From: Vibrio sp. RE88
GTDB lineage: Bacteria; Pseudomonadota; Gammaproteobacteria; Enterobacterales; Vibrionaceae
Direction: 5' to 3'
Length of the DNA stretch: 64,000 nt
NCBI RefSeq assembly: GCF_013113835.1
Contig: NZ_VTYQ01000004.1
Span: 62,001 to 126,000, forward strand
Position numbers and translations under genes: made by a program. Positions 34,349 to 44,800 of this stretch are shown here, in pieces. The stretch's first letter is position 1, and each line of letters starts with the position of its first letter. The notes beneath the pieces are model-generated. The model had not been told where the DNA came from, did not search any database, and saw only the letters and a list, made by a program, of their open reading frames with translations.

Positions 34349-35836
34349 ATGTCAAAATTGATCCACCGTCAGTTTGCTCATCAGTGCGCCAAAACACCGG
34401 ATAATATCGCTCTGCGAAGTGACAGCGAAAACATCACATACCGCCAACTGGAACTGCGCGCCAATAATATTGCTCAGTCATTAATCCGCTCTGGCATTAC
34501 ATCAGGCGATGTTGTCGGCATCTACATGAATCGCTGCAATAACCTTGTTGCGACCATATTGGGTATATTGAAATCAGGTGCTTGTTACTTACCGCTCGAT
34601 CCTTATTACCCAAGCGATCGCCTCGCTTATATGGCAGAGCACTCGGAAGCCAAACTGGTGATCACTGACAATTTGAATAGCATGGATTGGCTTAGCAATG
34701 ATCTTCCAACGTTGGATGTGAATAGCATAGATTTTTCCAGCGTGACAACCCCAGACTTACCGCAGGTAGACGAACAGAGCTTGTGTTACATCATGTACAC
34801 TTCGGGCTCAACCGGTAAGCCTAAGGGCGTGATGATCGCGCATCATACGGTGTTGAATTACCTCAACTGGATGCAAGATGCCTTTCAACTGACGACAAAC
34901 AGCCGGGTACTGAATCAGACTACATTCAGCTTTGATATTTCAGTCTGGGAAATGTTCTGGCCTCTGATGACTGGAGCAAGCTGCGCACTGATTGCTGAAG
35001 ACGCTAAGTATGACCCCGTGCTGTTGGCTGACTTCGTTGAGCAGCATCAGGTCACAGTCGCTCAGTTTGTGCCAACCGCACTACGTATCATTGTCGATGC
35101 GGATGTACTGCAACAATGTACCTCGCTAGAGCATATCTTCTCTGGTGGAGAAGCGCTGCCGCAACGCTTGGTGGACGACTTGTCGGCGCAGTATTCGGGT
35201 CATATCCACAACCTCTACGGGCCGACAGAAGCCACCATTTTTGCTTGTCATTGGTACTGCCAGCCACAGTGTGCAGAAAAAGTCGTGCCGATTGGCCGCC
35301 CGATTCCGCACGCAGAAGTGCTTGTCCTTGATGAAGCTCTGCAGCCGGTAAAACAAGGGCAATGCGGTGAATTGTATTTAGCTGGAGATATTCTGGCGAA
35401 AGGTTACCTAAAACGTGCCGACCTTACTCAAGAGCGCTTTGTAGATCATCCCCAGAGTGGAGAAAAAATGTATCGCACAGGCGATTTGGTGAGTACCAGA
35501 GCAGATGGTGCGTTACTGTTCCATGGCCGAACCGATTCACAAATCAAACTGCGCGGTCACCGAATTGAGCTGGCCGAAATTGAAGCTCAGCTACAAGCGA
35601 TGCCCAGCATTTCTCACGCTGCAGTGATTGTGGATAGCAGCGATGACGGTAAGGCATCTTACCTGACTGCCTTTTATGTGCCCTCTCAGCAGTCCAACGT
35701 TGATGTGCAAGTGATCAAAGAACAATTGGCAAAAGTATTGCCTTATTACATGCAACCCTCCCGATATTACTCCGTTGATAGCTTACCCACGCTCCCTAAT
35801 GGGAAAGTTAGCAAGTCAGCTTTAAACGCTCACTAA
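34349..35836 (+). CDS. Stand-alone NRPS adenylation domain
   Basis: This 495-residue amino-acid-activating enzyme needs a separate carrier. Core motifs are YIMYTSGSTGKPKGV, FSFDISVWEMFWP, NLYGPTEATI, YRTGDLV and PNGKVSKSAL. Aligned by eye to GrsA the pocket reads D-I-W-Q-F-G-L-I-F-K. The leading Asp shows an alpha-amino acid; the rest is closest to glutamine or glutamate codes but not identical, so the residue is uncertain. I prefer ATG 34349, nine bases after GGGAG, over ATG 34340, which abuts it. The free PCP gene lies 18 bases downstream and is the obvious acceptor. Confidence 0.9.
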   Translation: MSKLIHRQFAHQCAKTPDNIALRSDSENITYRQLELRANNIAQSLIRSGITSGDVVGIYMNRCNNLVATILGILKSGACYLPLDPYYPSDRLAYMAEHSEAKLVITDNLNSMDWLSNDLPTLDVNSIDFSSVTTPDLPQVDEQSLCYIMYTSGSTGKPKGVMIAHHTVLNYLNWMQDAFQLTTNSRVLNQTTFSFDISVWEMFWPLMTGASCALIAEDAKYDPVLLADFVEQHQVTVAQFVPTALRIIVDADVLQQCTSLEHIFSGGEALPQRLVDDLSAQYSGHIHNLYGPTEATIFACHWYCQPQCAEKVVPIGRPIPHAEVLVLDEALQPVKQGQCGELYLAGDILAKGYLKRADLTQERFVDHPQSGEKMYRTGDLVSTRADGALLFHGRTDSQIKLRGHRIELAEIEAQLQAMPSISHAAVIVDSSDDGKASYLTAFYVPSQQSNVDVQVIKEQLAKVLPYYMQPSRYYSVDSLPTLPNGKVSKSALNAH

Positions 35837-35854
35837 CAAAAAGGTTCTAGCACT

Positions 35855-36130
35855 ATGTCGAATAACAAACCCAATATGACACCTGAAATTGAAAACCGTG
35901 TTCTCTCAATCTGGCAATCGGTTTTAGACGTTAAAAAAATTGCCCGAGATGAGAACTTCTTTGATGCAGGAGGCAACTCATTATTAATGAGTAAAGTACA
36001 CAGGGAAATAAAAAGGCAGCTTGGGATTCCGATTAATATTATCGAGCTATTTCAATGCCCTACAGTGGATTCGCTAAGTAAGAATATCTCTAAAAAATAC
36101 CCTCAGGTGTTATTAGAAAAATCGAATTAA
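35855..36130 (+). CDS. Stand-alone peptidyl carrier protein
   Basis: This 91-residue carrier has the phosphopantetheine site in FDAGGNSLLMS, the Ser lying near residue 46. Its length and helix pattern match a single PCP. Placed between a free A domain and a PKS, it completes a module whose condensation domain is in the first NRPS protein. The growing chain must then pass from this small protein to the ketosynthase. It should be activated by the Sfp/EntD-type transferase at the end of the operon. Confidence 0.88.
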   Translation: MSNNKPNMTPEIENRVLSIWQSVLDVKKIARDENFFDAGGNSLLMSKVHREIKRQLGIPINIIELFQCPTVDSLSKNISKKYPQVLLEKSN

Positions 36131-36188
36131 AACTTCGCTAAATAGCTTTACCTAGAAGACAAATTCATTTTATTCGCTGATTGAAACA

Positions 36189-36208
36189 CTCCTTTCTTTT
36201 CAAAGGAG
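36189..36208 (+). other. Hairpin between PCP and PKS genes
   Basis: CTCCTTT and AAAGGAG form a 7-bp stem with a CTTTTC loop in the 139-base gap before the PKS gene. It contains a Shine-Dalgarno-like AAGGAG, but too far from the start at 36270 to serve it. No T tract follows. Confidence 0.45.
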
Positions 36209-36269
36209 AGGGGCCGTTTTTCCCGAAATAAGTACAAATAAATACGACATACAACCCGTGAGGTAGCAT

Positions 36270-39200
36270 ATGAAAGACCAAGCAACACTGCGCGATAAAG
36301 ATATAGCTATTATTGGCATGTCAGGCCGATTCCCTGGTGCAGAAGACATCACGACGTTCTGGAAGAACCTCGCTGAAGGGCTGGAAACCATCACAACATT
36401 TAGCGAACAAGAGCTTCGCGAGTCGGGTGTCGATGAAGAATTGATTGCCTCACCCAACTACATTCCTCGCCGAGGTATTCTCGGCAACGCGCAACATTTC
36501 GATGCGCACTTCTTTGATATTACTCCTCGTGACGCGGAAATCATGGACCCGCAACACCGTGCGTTTCTGGAAAGCAGTTGGCATGCTTTTGAAGATGCGG
36601 GATACGTGCCTTCGAGTTATCCGGGCAAAGTGGGTGTTTTTGGCGGTACAGGCACAGCGTGGCATTTGAACAAAGTCCATTCCCATCCGGGCGTTAGCCA
36701 GTTTGCCAGTGGCGCATCCGTTGTGACCAATAACGATAAAGACTATGTCACAACGCGAGTCTCCTACAAGCTGGACTTAAAAGGGCCAAGCGTGAACGTA
36801 CAGACGGCCTGTTCAACCGCAATGGTGGCTGTGGTGATGGGGATTAACAGTTTATTAAGCCGTGAAAGTGACCTCGTGGTTGCTGGTGGTGTATCCATCG
36901 ATACACCGGAGCGCCGCGGTTACAAATACATGCAAGGTGGTATGGAGTCGGCGGATGGACGCTGTTACGCGTTTGATTCTCGTGCCAATGGCACGGTGTT
37001 TAGTCGCGGTGTTGGTGCTGTGCTGCTTAAGCGTGTTAAGGATGCAGTCAAAGATGGCGACCACATCTACGCAGTGATCAAAGGCGGGGCAATCAACAAT
37101 GATGGTAGCCTCAAAGCGGGATTCACGGCACCGGGCATTGAGGGGCAGGTTGAAGTCGCGAAGCAGGCGATTTCCAACGCTGATATTGATGTAGAAAACA
37201 TCCGCTTTGTTGAAGCGCATGGTACGGCGACAGCGTTGGGTGACCCGATTGAATTTTCGTCTTTGTCGCAAACCTTCCGCCACTTCACGGATAAAGAGCA
37301 GTTCTGTCGTTTAGGTTCAGTCAAAACTAACATCGGCCACACCGATGCTGCATCGGGCGTTGCCAGTCTGATTAAAGCCTCAATGGCATTGGAATCCGGA
37401 CAGCTTCCAGCTTCGCTGCATTATGCTGAGCCGAATCCAAACATTGAGTTTGAAACCAGTCCGTTCGTGATGAACACTGCACTGACAGCGTTTAAACAGC
37501 AGGACAAGCCAAACAATGCGTTGGTCAACTCCTTTGGTGTCGGAGGTACCAATGCTTGTGTGATTCTCGAAACGGCGCCAGAGACTCAACCGGGTGATGC
37601 GCATAACTCGCCACTCATGATCCCGTTCTCAGCCCGTAGTCGCAACGCATTGAATGAGATGAAACAGCGTCTGGCGAGTTACCTGACAGATAACCCAGAT
37701 GCAGATGTTGCGGACGTGGCGTATACCATGCAGGTAGGCCGCAAACAGTTCGAATTTTCCACCTCGGTGGTTGGCAATGATCGTCAGGCCATCATTGAAG
37801 CGCTGGCTAAGCCTTCTCAGATTGTGTCTGGAAGCAAATCAAAGCGACCAATGGTGTTTATGTTCCCGGGGCAGGGCAACCAATATCCGAACATGTCTCG
37901 CGATCTTTACCAGACGTATCCGGTGTTTAAGCAGGCGATGGATCAGTGCTGCGAGTATCTGATGCCAATACTTGAACAGGATCTGCGTGAGATTATCTTC
38001 CCGCAAGATGAGCAAACCGCGGCTCGTATTAACGAAACTCAATTCACTCAGCCTGCGTTGTTCGTAGTTGAGTACAGTCTTGCTCAGCTTTGGATGTCAT
38101 GGGGTATTCAGCCCGATGTGATGATTGGTCACAGTGTGGGTGAGTACGTGGCAGCGTGCTTGTCAGGCGTGTTCTCGTTGGAAGATGCGCTAAAAGCTGT
38201 CGCGATTCGTGGCAAGCTGGTTCAGGCTCTGCCAGCGGGCGCAATGCTAGCGGTTCTGATGGAAGAAGCTGAGCTCACAGAGCGCTTATCAAACAGTGAA
38301 CTGGATATCGCGGCGGTCAATTACCCAGAACTCTGTGTGGTGGCGGGCGAGCTAGAAGCGATAAAAGCGTTCCAATATGAGCTGGAAGAAGAAGGTATCT
38401 TCTGCAAGCACTTGGATACGTCACACGGCTTCCACTCAAGCATGATGGATCCTATGTTGCCAGCGTTCAGAGACGTGATCGATGGTATTGAGCTGAATGC
38501 GCCGCAGATTCCGTTCGTCTCTTCGGTAAATGGTGAATGGATCAGCGATGAGTTAGCACAAGATAGCGACTACTGGGTGCGCCACGTCAGAAACCCTGTG
38601 CTGTTCTCGCATGCATTCAAAACCTTGATGGCCGATCATCAGGATGGTTTTGTGGCGCTAGAAGTGGGGCCGGGCCGTTCTCTGGAGTCTGCGGCGAAGC
38701 AACACTTCCGTGAAGAAGATGGTTCGAATGCCGATATCTTCTCCTCTTTGCCTACGGCCAAAGAAGTCGAGATTTCCGGTGAGCATTTCATCTCAATGCT
38801 TGGTGCTTTATGGGCGCATGGCGTCGAGATTGACTGGTCATCTTACTATGGTGATGAGCGCCGACGTCGCCTGCCTCTGCCGGGCTACCCGTTCGAGCGA
38901 AATGAATTCAAACTGCCTGAGCTGAAAACAGGTAATGCTGAAAGCCTATCAAGCAGCAGTGCGGAAGCCAGTTTGAAACGCAAGAAAACCGATATTGGTG
39001 ACTGGTTCTATATGCCAGCGTGGAAGCGAACCATTCCTGCTGACTTCATGCCGAGCAAACAAACTCAAGCTGAAAATGATTGTTGGGTGGTTTTCGCTGA
39101 CGAATATGGTGTGGCTGATCAGCTGCATGCTCAGCTTCTGGCATCAGGCCAGCAAGTGGTGACTGTGTTCAAAGGCGTCTGCTATCAGGATAATGTCGTC

Positions 39201-41798
39201 ACCAGCGACAGCGCGAAGAGCTTTGTCATTGACCCTACCTCTCGTGAAGACTACATCCGAGTGCTTAAGGCAATCAAAGCTCAAGAGATGAATCCGGTTC
39301 GTATTGTTGATCTGTGGAACCTCTCTCCTGAGCAAGGTGATGTCGACCTTGAACTGTGCCGTGAACACCAGTTGGATTCTTTCTACAGTCCGTTGTACCT
39401 GCAACAGGCGCTGGTGAGTGAGAACTTGCTGGATAATCTTCACCTGTTGTTGGTGACCAATAATATCTTCAGTGTCTCTGGGGAGCGAGTTTACGCACCT
39501 GAAAAAGCACTGTTAGTCGGGCCTGCGCGTGTGTTCTACCACGAGTACCCAGATGTTCAGTGTCATTTAGTCGATATCGACTGGCCTGCGGACTTAGCGA
39601 ATGAATCCGGTCACTGGACGGCAGAGCAAGCGGCACGTTGTCTGATTGCTGAGAGTAGTATTAACACTGACGGTCAACTGGTGGCGTATCGAGGTGGCTG
39701 CCGCTGGGAGGAAGACTATCAGGCGGTTAATTTAAAACAGCAAGAGCCAGGCTTACCAGCGCAATTCAAAGATGATGGCGTTTATCTCATCACTGGTGGA
39801 TTGGGCGGTCTTGGTATGCTGGTGGCCGGCCACATCTCGGAAATGAGCAATGCGACGCTTGTTCTGACTTATCGCAGTCGTCTGCCTGAACGCGAGCAAT
39901 GGAATGACTGGATTCAGAATCACCCAGTCGATGATCCAATGAGTGAAAAACTGGCGGGCATCCTGCGTCTTGAGGAGCAAGGTAACACCATTGACCTAGT
40001 CAATGTGGACGTCTGTGATTATGTGGCTATGTCGGAAGTGTTTGAACGCTATGATCGCTTTGATGGCATTTTCCACACGGCTGGTATTGCGGGTGGTGGC
40101 ATCATTCCGCTCAAGTCAGATGAAGACTGTGCCAGCGTTCTGGAACCGAAGATCCTCGGCAGCCTGATTCTCGATGACCTGACCAGAGACAGCCAGCCTG
40201 ATTTCATGGTGCTGTTCTCTTCCATCAGCTCGATTGTCGGTGATGAAGCTCGGATTGATTACTGTTCTGGTAATGCCTTTATGGATGTGTTTGCCAGCTA
40301 CCGTAATCAGAATCGAAACGGTCGCACCATTGCAATCAACTGGGGTAAATGGGGTGATGTCGGCATGGCGGTTCAGTGGGCTCGTGAGTTGGATGAGAAA
40401 AACAAAGCCAACGAAGCGCCCCTAGAACAAACAGGGCTGCTTACGCTGCTCGGCCGTAAAGGTATGGAAGAAGAATATCGAGTCAATCTGGATGTGCGAA
40501 ACGACTGGGTACTCAACGAGCATAGCTTGTCGAATCAACCGACCTTGGTTGGTACCACCATACTGTCGATGCTGCATACCCTGATGAATCACTTCAAGCC
40601 TCAGGAAGCGCTTCAGGTTAAGAACTTGCTGTTGACCAAACCGGCGATTTACCACAACGCATGGCCACGTGAAATGCGCCTGTATGTACGCAGTGAAGGC
40701 GCGGGCTACAGCTTTAGCCTTCGTAGCCGCGGCGTCCGTGACATCGAGTGGGACGAACATGCGCTGGGCAACCTTGGCCGTGGTGTCGAGAGTGAAGAGA
40801 GCCTTGCCGCTGTAGATTCACTTGAAGCGATTCAGTCTCGCTGCATTAACAAACTGCCTGATGACTTAACTGGCAAGGATTACGTCAATGCCGTAACGGG
40901 TGAAACCTTCCTGTCGCTCAGTGAGCGTTGGAATGGTCCTAAGTGTGCGTGGCAAGGTGAGGATGAGTGGCTGATTCATAAAGATCTCGATGCTCAGTTC
41001 CAGAGTGATTTTGAACAGTACCCGTATCACCCGGCACTGATTGACTCGGTATCCATTCGCTGTATCAACCTGATCACGACAGACAACTACCTGCCAATCA
41101 GCTACGGCAAGATCAGCTATCTGGCACCACTTGACGGAGATTGCTACGCGCATATCAAGCTCAAACAGCCGTATCAGGCGGAAGACAGCACCATCATCTT
41201 GGATGTGGTCTTCCTATCTGCTGACAGCAAGCCGTTGATGGTTCTGGAGAACTACACGCTAGTACGTATGAAAGCCGAGAATCAGGTTGCTGCTTCTGCG
41301 CCAGCGTCTGCTGTAGCTCAGGTTACCGTTGATGTCTCCGACAAGGACATTCTGTTCTACGAAGGGCTGGATGCACTGAAACGACAGCTTGCACACCTAG
41401 AGTTTGAACAACTCGTCGTGGTGACCAGTGATCTAGGTCAGCTTATCTACGAAGCGATTCCTGAACAGGAAGATGAACAGCTGGCAGAGCTGGAAGCGGA
41501 AGTCAGCCAAGGGCACGCCCGTCCAGAACTCTCCGTTGAGTATGTGGCACCTGAAAACGATATCGAAAAAGAGATCATTGCAGTCTGGCAGTCGATTCTA
41601 GGCATTTCAGGTATTGGTGTTGATGACAATTTCGTCGAGCTTGGCGGTAACTCGCTGTTGGCGGTGCAAATTGTGTCAAAAGTGTCAGCCAAGTTTGAAG
41701 TCGATATTCGAGTGGATCTCTTCTATCAGGATCAAACCGTAAGAGGGTTGTCCGGCCTGATCATCGAAGCGTTTGAATCTGTTCTTCAGAGCGAATAG
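36270..41798 (+). CDS. Type I PKS, KS-AT-KR-DH-ACP
   Basis: This 1842-residue single module should add one malonate unit. The KS (about 10-435) has all catalytic residues: TACSTA (Cys near 180), AHGTAT and NIGHTDAASG. The AT (about 525-820) has GHSVGE and HGFHS; the latter is nearest to the malonyl-type HAFH. The KR has GGLGGLG (about 1173), FSSISS and DYCSGNAF with the catalytic Tyr. After the KR comes a double-hotdog, DH-like domain (about 1400-1690) with NEHSL in place of the usual HxxxG motif and HPALIDS holding the Asp. The ACP has ELGGNSLLA (about 1789). The KR-before-DH order is unusual; DH activity is not assured. Confidence 0.9.
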   Translation: MKDQATLRDKDIAIIGMSGRFPGAEDITTFWKNLAEGLETITTFSEQELRESGVDEELIASPNYIPRRGILGNAQHFDAHFFDITPRDAEIMDPQHRAFLESSWHAFEDAGYVPSSYPGKVGVFGGTGTAWHLNKVHSHPGVSQFASGASVVTNNDKDYVTTRVSYKLDLKGPSVNVQTACSTAMVAVVMGINSLLSRESDLVVAGGVSIDTPERRGYKYMQGGMESADGRCYAFDSRANGTVFSRGVGAVLLKRVKDAVKDGDHIYAVIKGGAINNDGSLKAGFTAPGIEGQVEVAKQAISNADIDVENIRFVEAHGTATALGDPIEFSSLSQTFRHFTDKEQFCRLGSVKTNIGHTDAASGVASLIKASMALESGQLPASLHYAEPNPNIEFETSPFVMNTALTAFKQQDKPNNALVNSFGVGGTNACVILETAPETQPGDAHNSPLMIPFSARSRNALNEMKQRLASYLTDNPDADVADVAYTMQVGRKQFEFSTSVVGNDRQAIIEALAKPSQIVSGSKSKRPMVFMFPGQGNQYPNMSRDLYQTYPVFKQAMDQCCEYLMPILEQDLREIIFPQDEQTAARINETQFTQPALFVVEYSLAQLWMSWGIQPDVMIGHSVGEYVAACLSGVFSLEDALKAVAIRGKLVQALPAGAMLAVLMEEAELTERLSNSELDIAAVNYPELCVVAGELEAIKAFQYELEEEGIFCKHLDTSHGFHSSMMDPMLPAFRDVIDGIELNAPQIPFVSSVNGEWISDELAQDSDYWVRHVRNPVLFSHAFKTLMADHQDGFVALEVGPGRSLESAAKQHFREEDGSNADIFSSLPTAKEVEISGEHFISMLGALWAHGVEIDWSSYYGDERRRRLPLPGYPFERNEFKLPELKTGNAESLSSSSAEASLKRKKTDIGDWFYMPAWKRTIPADFMPSKQTQAENDCWVVFADEYGVADQLHAQLLASGQQVVTVFKGVCYQDNVVTSDSAKSFVIDPTSREDYIRVLKAIKAQEMNPVRIVDLWNLSPEQGDVDLELCREHQLDSFYSPLYLQQALVSENLLDNLHLLLVTNNIFSVSGERVYAPEKALLVGPARVFYHEYPDVQCHLVDIDWPADLANESGHWTAEQAARCLIAESSINTDGQLVAYRGGCRWEEDYQAVNLKQQEPGLPAQFKDDGVYLITGGLGGLGMLVAGHISEMSNATLVLTYRSRLPEREQWNDWIQNHPVDDPMSEKLAGILRLEEQGNTIDLVNVDVCDYVAMSEVFERYDRFDGIFHTAGIAGGGIIPLKSDEDCASVLEPKILGSLILDDLTRDSQPDFMVLFSSISSIVGDEARIDYCSGNAFMDVFASYRNQNRNGRTIAINWGKWGDVGMAVQWARELDEKNKANEAPLEQTGLLTLLGRKGMEEEYRVNLDVRNDWVLNEHSLSNQPTLVGTTILSMLHTLMNHFKPQEALQVKNLLLTKPAIYHNAWPREMRLYVRSEGAGYSFSLRSRGVRDIEWDEHALGNLGRGVESEESLAAVDSLEAIQSRCINKLPDDLTGKDYVNAVTGETFLSLSERWNGPKCAWQGEDEWLIHKDLDAQFQSDFEQYPYHPALIDSVSIRCINLITTDNYLPISYGKISYLAPLDGDCYAHIKLKQPYQAEDSTIILDVVFLSADSKPLMVLENYTLVRMKAENQVAASAPASAVAQVTVDVSDKDILFYEGLDALKRQLAHLEFEQLVVVTSDLGQLIYEAIPEQEDEQLAELEAEVSQGHARPELSVEYVAPENDIEKEIIAVWQSILGISGIGVDDNFVELGGNSLLAVQIVSKVSAKFEVDIRVDLFYQDQTVRGLSGLIIEAFESVLQSE

Positions 41799-41805
41799 CG
41801 CCCAT

Positions 41806-41859
41806 TTCCCGGGCATTAGCCCGGGAAGTTCATCACCTTCAGGCTGCCGCACGGCAGCC
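41806..41859 (+). other. Two GC-rich hairpins between PKS and NRPS genes
   Basis: TTCCCGGGC-ATTA-GCCCGGGAA (41806-41827) and GGCTGCCG-CA-CGGCAGCC (41842-41859) lie in the 91-base gap between the two largest genes. Both are strong and neither has a T tract. They could set RNA stability or partial read-through. Confidence 0.65.
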
Positions 41860-41889
41860 AAATCTTCCAAATGGTAAAAGGGCACGGCT

Positions 41890-44800
41890 ATGACAACGAA
41901 AACGAATCAGATTTTGAACTCTATGGGACTCGAAGAGCTGAAAAGGCTCGCCAGAGAGAAAAAAGCGCAGCTCATGGAAGAGAGCCGTTCGTCAACAACG
42001 GAACCAAAACGCAAAATATTCCCTCTCACCAATGCGCAAAAGAGCATTTGGACACTGGATCAGTTCCTCGAAGACAATAAAGCCTATAACAACCCATTGG
42101 CGATCACCTGTCACATTGATCACGAGTTCGAGCCAGACAGAGTCGAACGCGCTCTGACGAAAATGGTCAATAATCACGACATATTCCGCACCACGATCCG
42201 AGTGGTCGATGGCGAGCCTTGCCAGTGCATCGACAACCAGCCCAGTTTTGATTTTGGTTTTGATGACATTACTGCCATGCCAGAAGCGGATAAAAATCAG
42301 TGGGTCATGCGAGTCGCTCGTGAAGAGGGCAGAAAGAATTTTGACCTGACTAACGGACCACTGTTTCGCTGGCGAATGGCAAAAACTCAGCCGGGTGAAT
42401 ATATCATCATGCTGACCTTCCATCATATTATTTCAGATGGTTGGACTGTTAGCTTGTGCTTCAAAGAATTCATGAGCACCTATTTTGGCCAGGCGGTAGA
42501 TCATGCAGCGCAATTTACCGATTACGCCTTAAAGGAAAGCCGCTGGCTTGAAGAAGGCGAGTACGAACAGGGTCTCAACTACTGGCGAGATAAGCTCAGT
42601 GGCGTTCAAGGCGTGCTGGAATTGGCAACCGATCACCCTCGTCCGGATACGCTCAATTTTGAGGGAAGTTATGTCAGCCATCCACTTGATGCGGATTTCT
42701 GTCATCAGCTTCAGTCTTGCGCAGCAAAACAGGGGGCCACTACCTTTCACCTGATGCTGGCGGCCTACCAGTTACTCCTACATAAATACAGTAGTCAGAA
42801 CGACATTGTGATTGGTGTGCCTTTTGCCAATCGTAGTGACGCCCAGACGCAGGAAATGATGGGGCTGTTCATGAACACGCTACCACTGCGCTTTAATCTC
42901 AATGATGATTTGACCCTTTCGGCTGTGATAGAAGCAGCGAAAACCGAGAGCGAAGAGGCGATTGCCTATCAGAACGTGCCGTTTAATCGCATTCTAGATG
43001 TTGTCGACTATTCGCGAGATGCACGTGTTAACCCGCTTTATCAGGCGGTGCTGACTTATCAGGTTTATCCGCACTCGCGAACCAATACCTTATTTAGCTA
43101 TTCGCCACTCAAAGTGGATTACGGTGTGTCTAAGTTGGATCTCAACCTATGGATTGAGGAGGACGGCGACGGTTTGCTGTGCACATTTAACTACAGTACA
43201 GCGCTGTTTGAACGCGCCACCGTGCAGCGAATGCTGCGTGATTTACACACCATATTGACCGCATTGGTTGAGCACCCACAGCAGTCGATTCAATCCTTGT
43301 CACTGGTGACTGAAGATGAACGTCAGTCTCTGCTTAAAACGTGTTTGCCGACAGAGGTAAGTCAATGGTTGCCGGTTCATCAGCAATTTGAGCAACAGGC
43401 GCTAGCTTGCTCTGAAGACGTGGCAGTGCGTTGTGAAGGCCGTACACTGTGTTATGCCGAGCTCAATGAGCGCGCCAATCAGCTGGCAGCACAACTGGTC
43501 TCGCAAGGTATGAGTCACGGTGAGCCCGTCGCGATACTAATGGAAAAAAGTGAGCATAGTGTGGTGGCGATATTAGCCATTCTAAAAGCGGGTGGTTGCT
43601 ACCTTCCTATCGACATCAATCTGCCGGAATCCAAAATCGGCTTCATCTTAAACGATGCTAAAGTTAAGCGTGTTTTACTCGTAGGTGAAGTACCCATTGC
43701 TTTAAAAGCACTGGCTACACAATCTTCACTAAATTGGGTCGACATTCTGAACACAGAAACGAGTAACACCTCACCAACACACACCAATCAGCTAGATAAC
43801 CTTGGCGATGGACCAGCGTACATCATTTATACCTCTGGCAGTACAGGGGCACCAAAAGGTGTGTGTGTTCACCATTCCCAACTTAGCCACTATTGCCGAG
43901 CGATTGCTCCGGTACTCGAACAAACTCACAGAGCGCGCTATGGCTTAATGTCGTCCTTCTCCACGGATCTGGCTCATACCATGCTATTCCCAGCATTGGT
44001 CGGACAAGGCGAGTTGGAGATAGTGACCAATAGCCTACTGGAAAGCCCTGAACAACTCGCCAATTATCTAAAAGATAAGCCTCTTGATTGTATGAAGATC
44101 ACGCCGACACATTTGTCTGCGTTGTTGAATACCCCGAACGCGCAGCATCTGCTTCCGGAGCGCACATTGGTGTTTGGCGGTGAGCGTTTACCCGTTTCTC
44201 TGATTGAGAAAGTCAAAGCGCTCAAACCAAGCTGTCAGATCGTCAATCACTATGGCCCAACCGAGTGCACGGTGGGCGTGACGACATTGACGATTCCCGA
44301 CAACATCGCGGATTTGGGTTATCAGGTTGCGCCTATTGGGCAGGCCCTCAATGGAAGTCATGTATTGGTTCTCGATGCTCACCAACAACTGCTTCCTGTG
44401 GGCGTACCTGGTGAAATTTGTATTGGTGGAGCACAGCTGGCTTCTGGGTACCTTGGCCTCGATGAGCAAACGCAGCGTCACTTTGTTCCCCACCCGTACT
44501 TACCGGGTGAGCATCTGTACCGTACTGGTGACAAAGGTCGCCTGTTAGCCGATGGCAACCTTGAATATCTGGGTCGCTTGGATCGTCAGGTCAAAGTACG
44601 TGGCTATCGAGTTGAGTTGGCCGAGATTGAGCAGGCTTTAGGCCAGATTGCTAATGTTGAACGTGCGGCGGTTGTTCAGCAGCAAACCGCGGACACCAAC
44701 CGTTTGGTCGCTTATGTCGTCGCTGGTGAAACTGGCGATCAGGAAGGGATTAAGGCGGATCTGAGACAGCTATTACCCGCTTACATGCAGCCAGAAGTGT

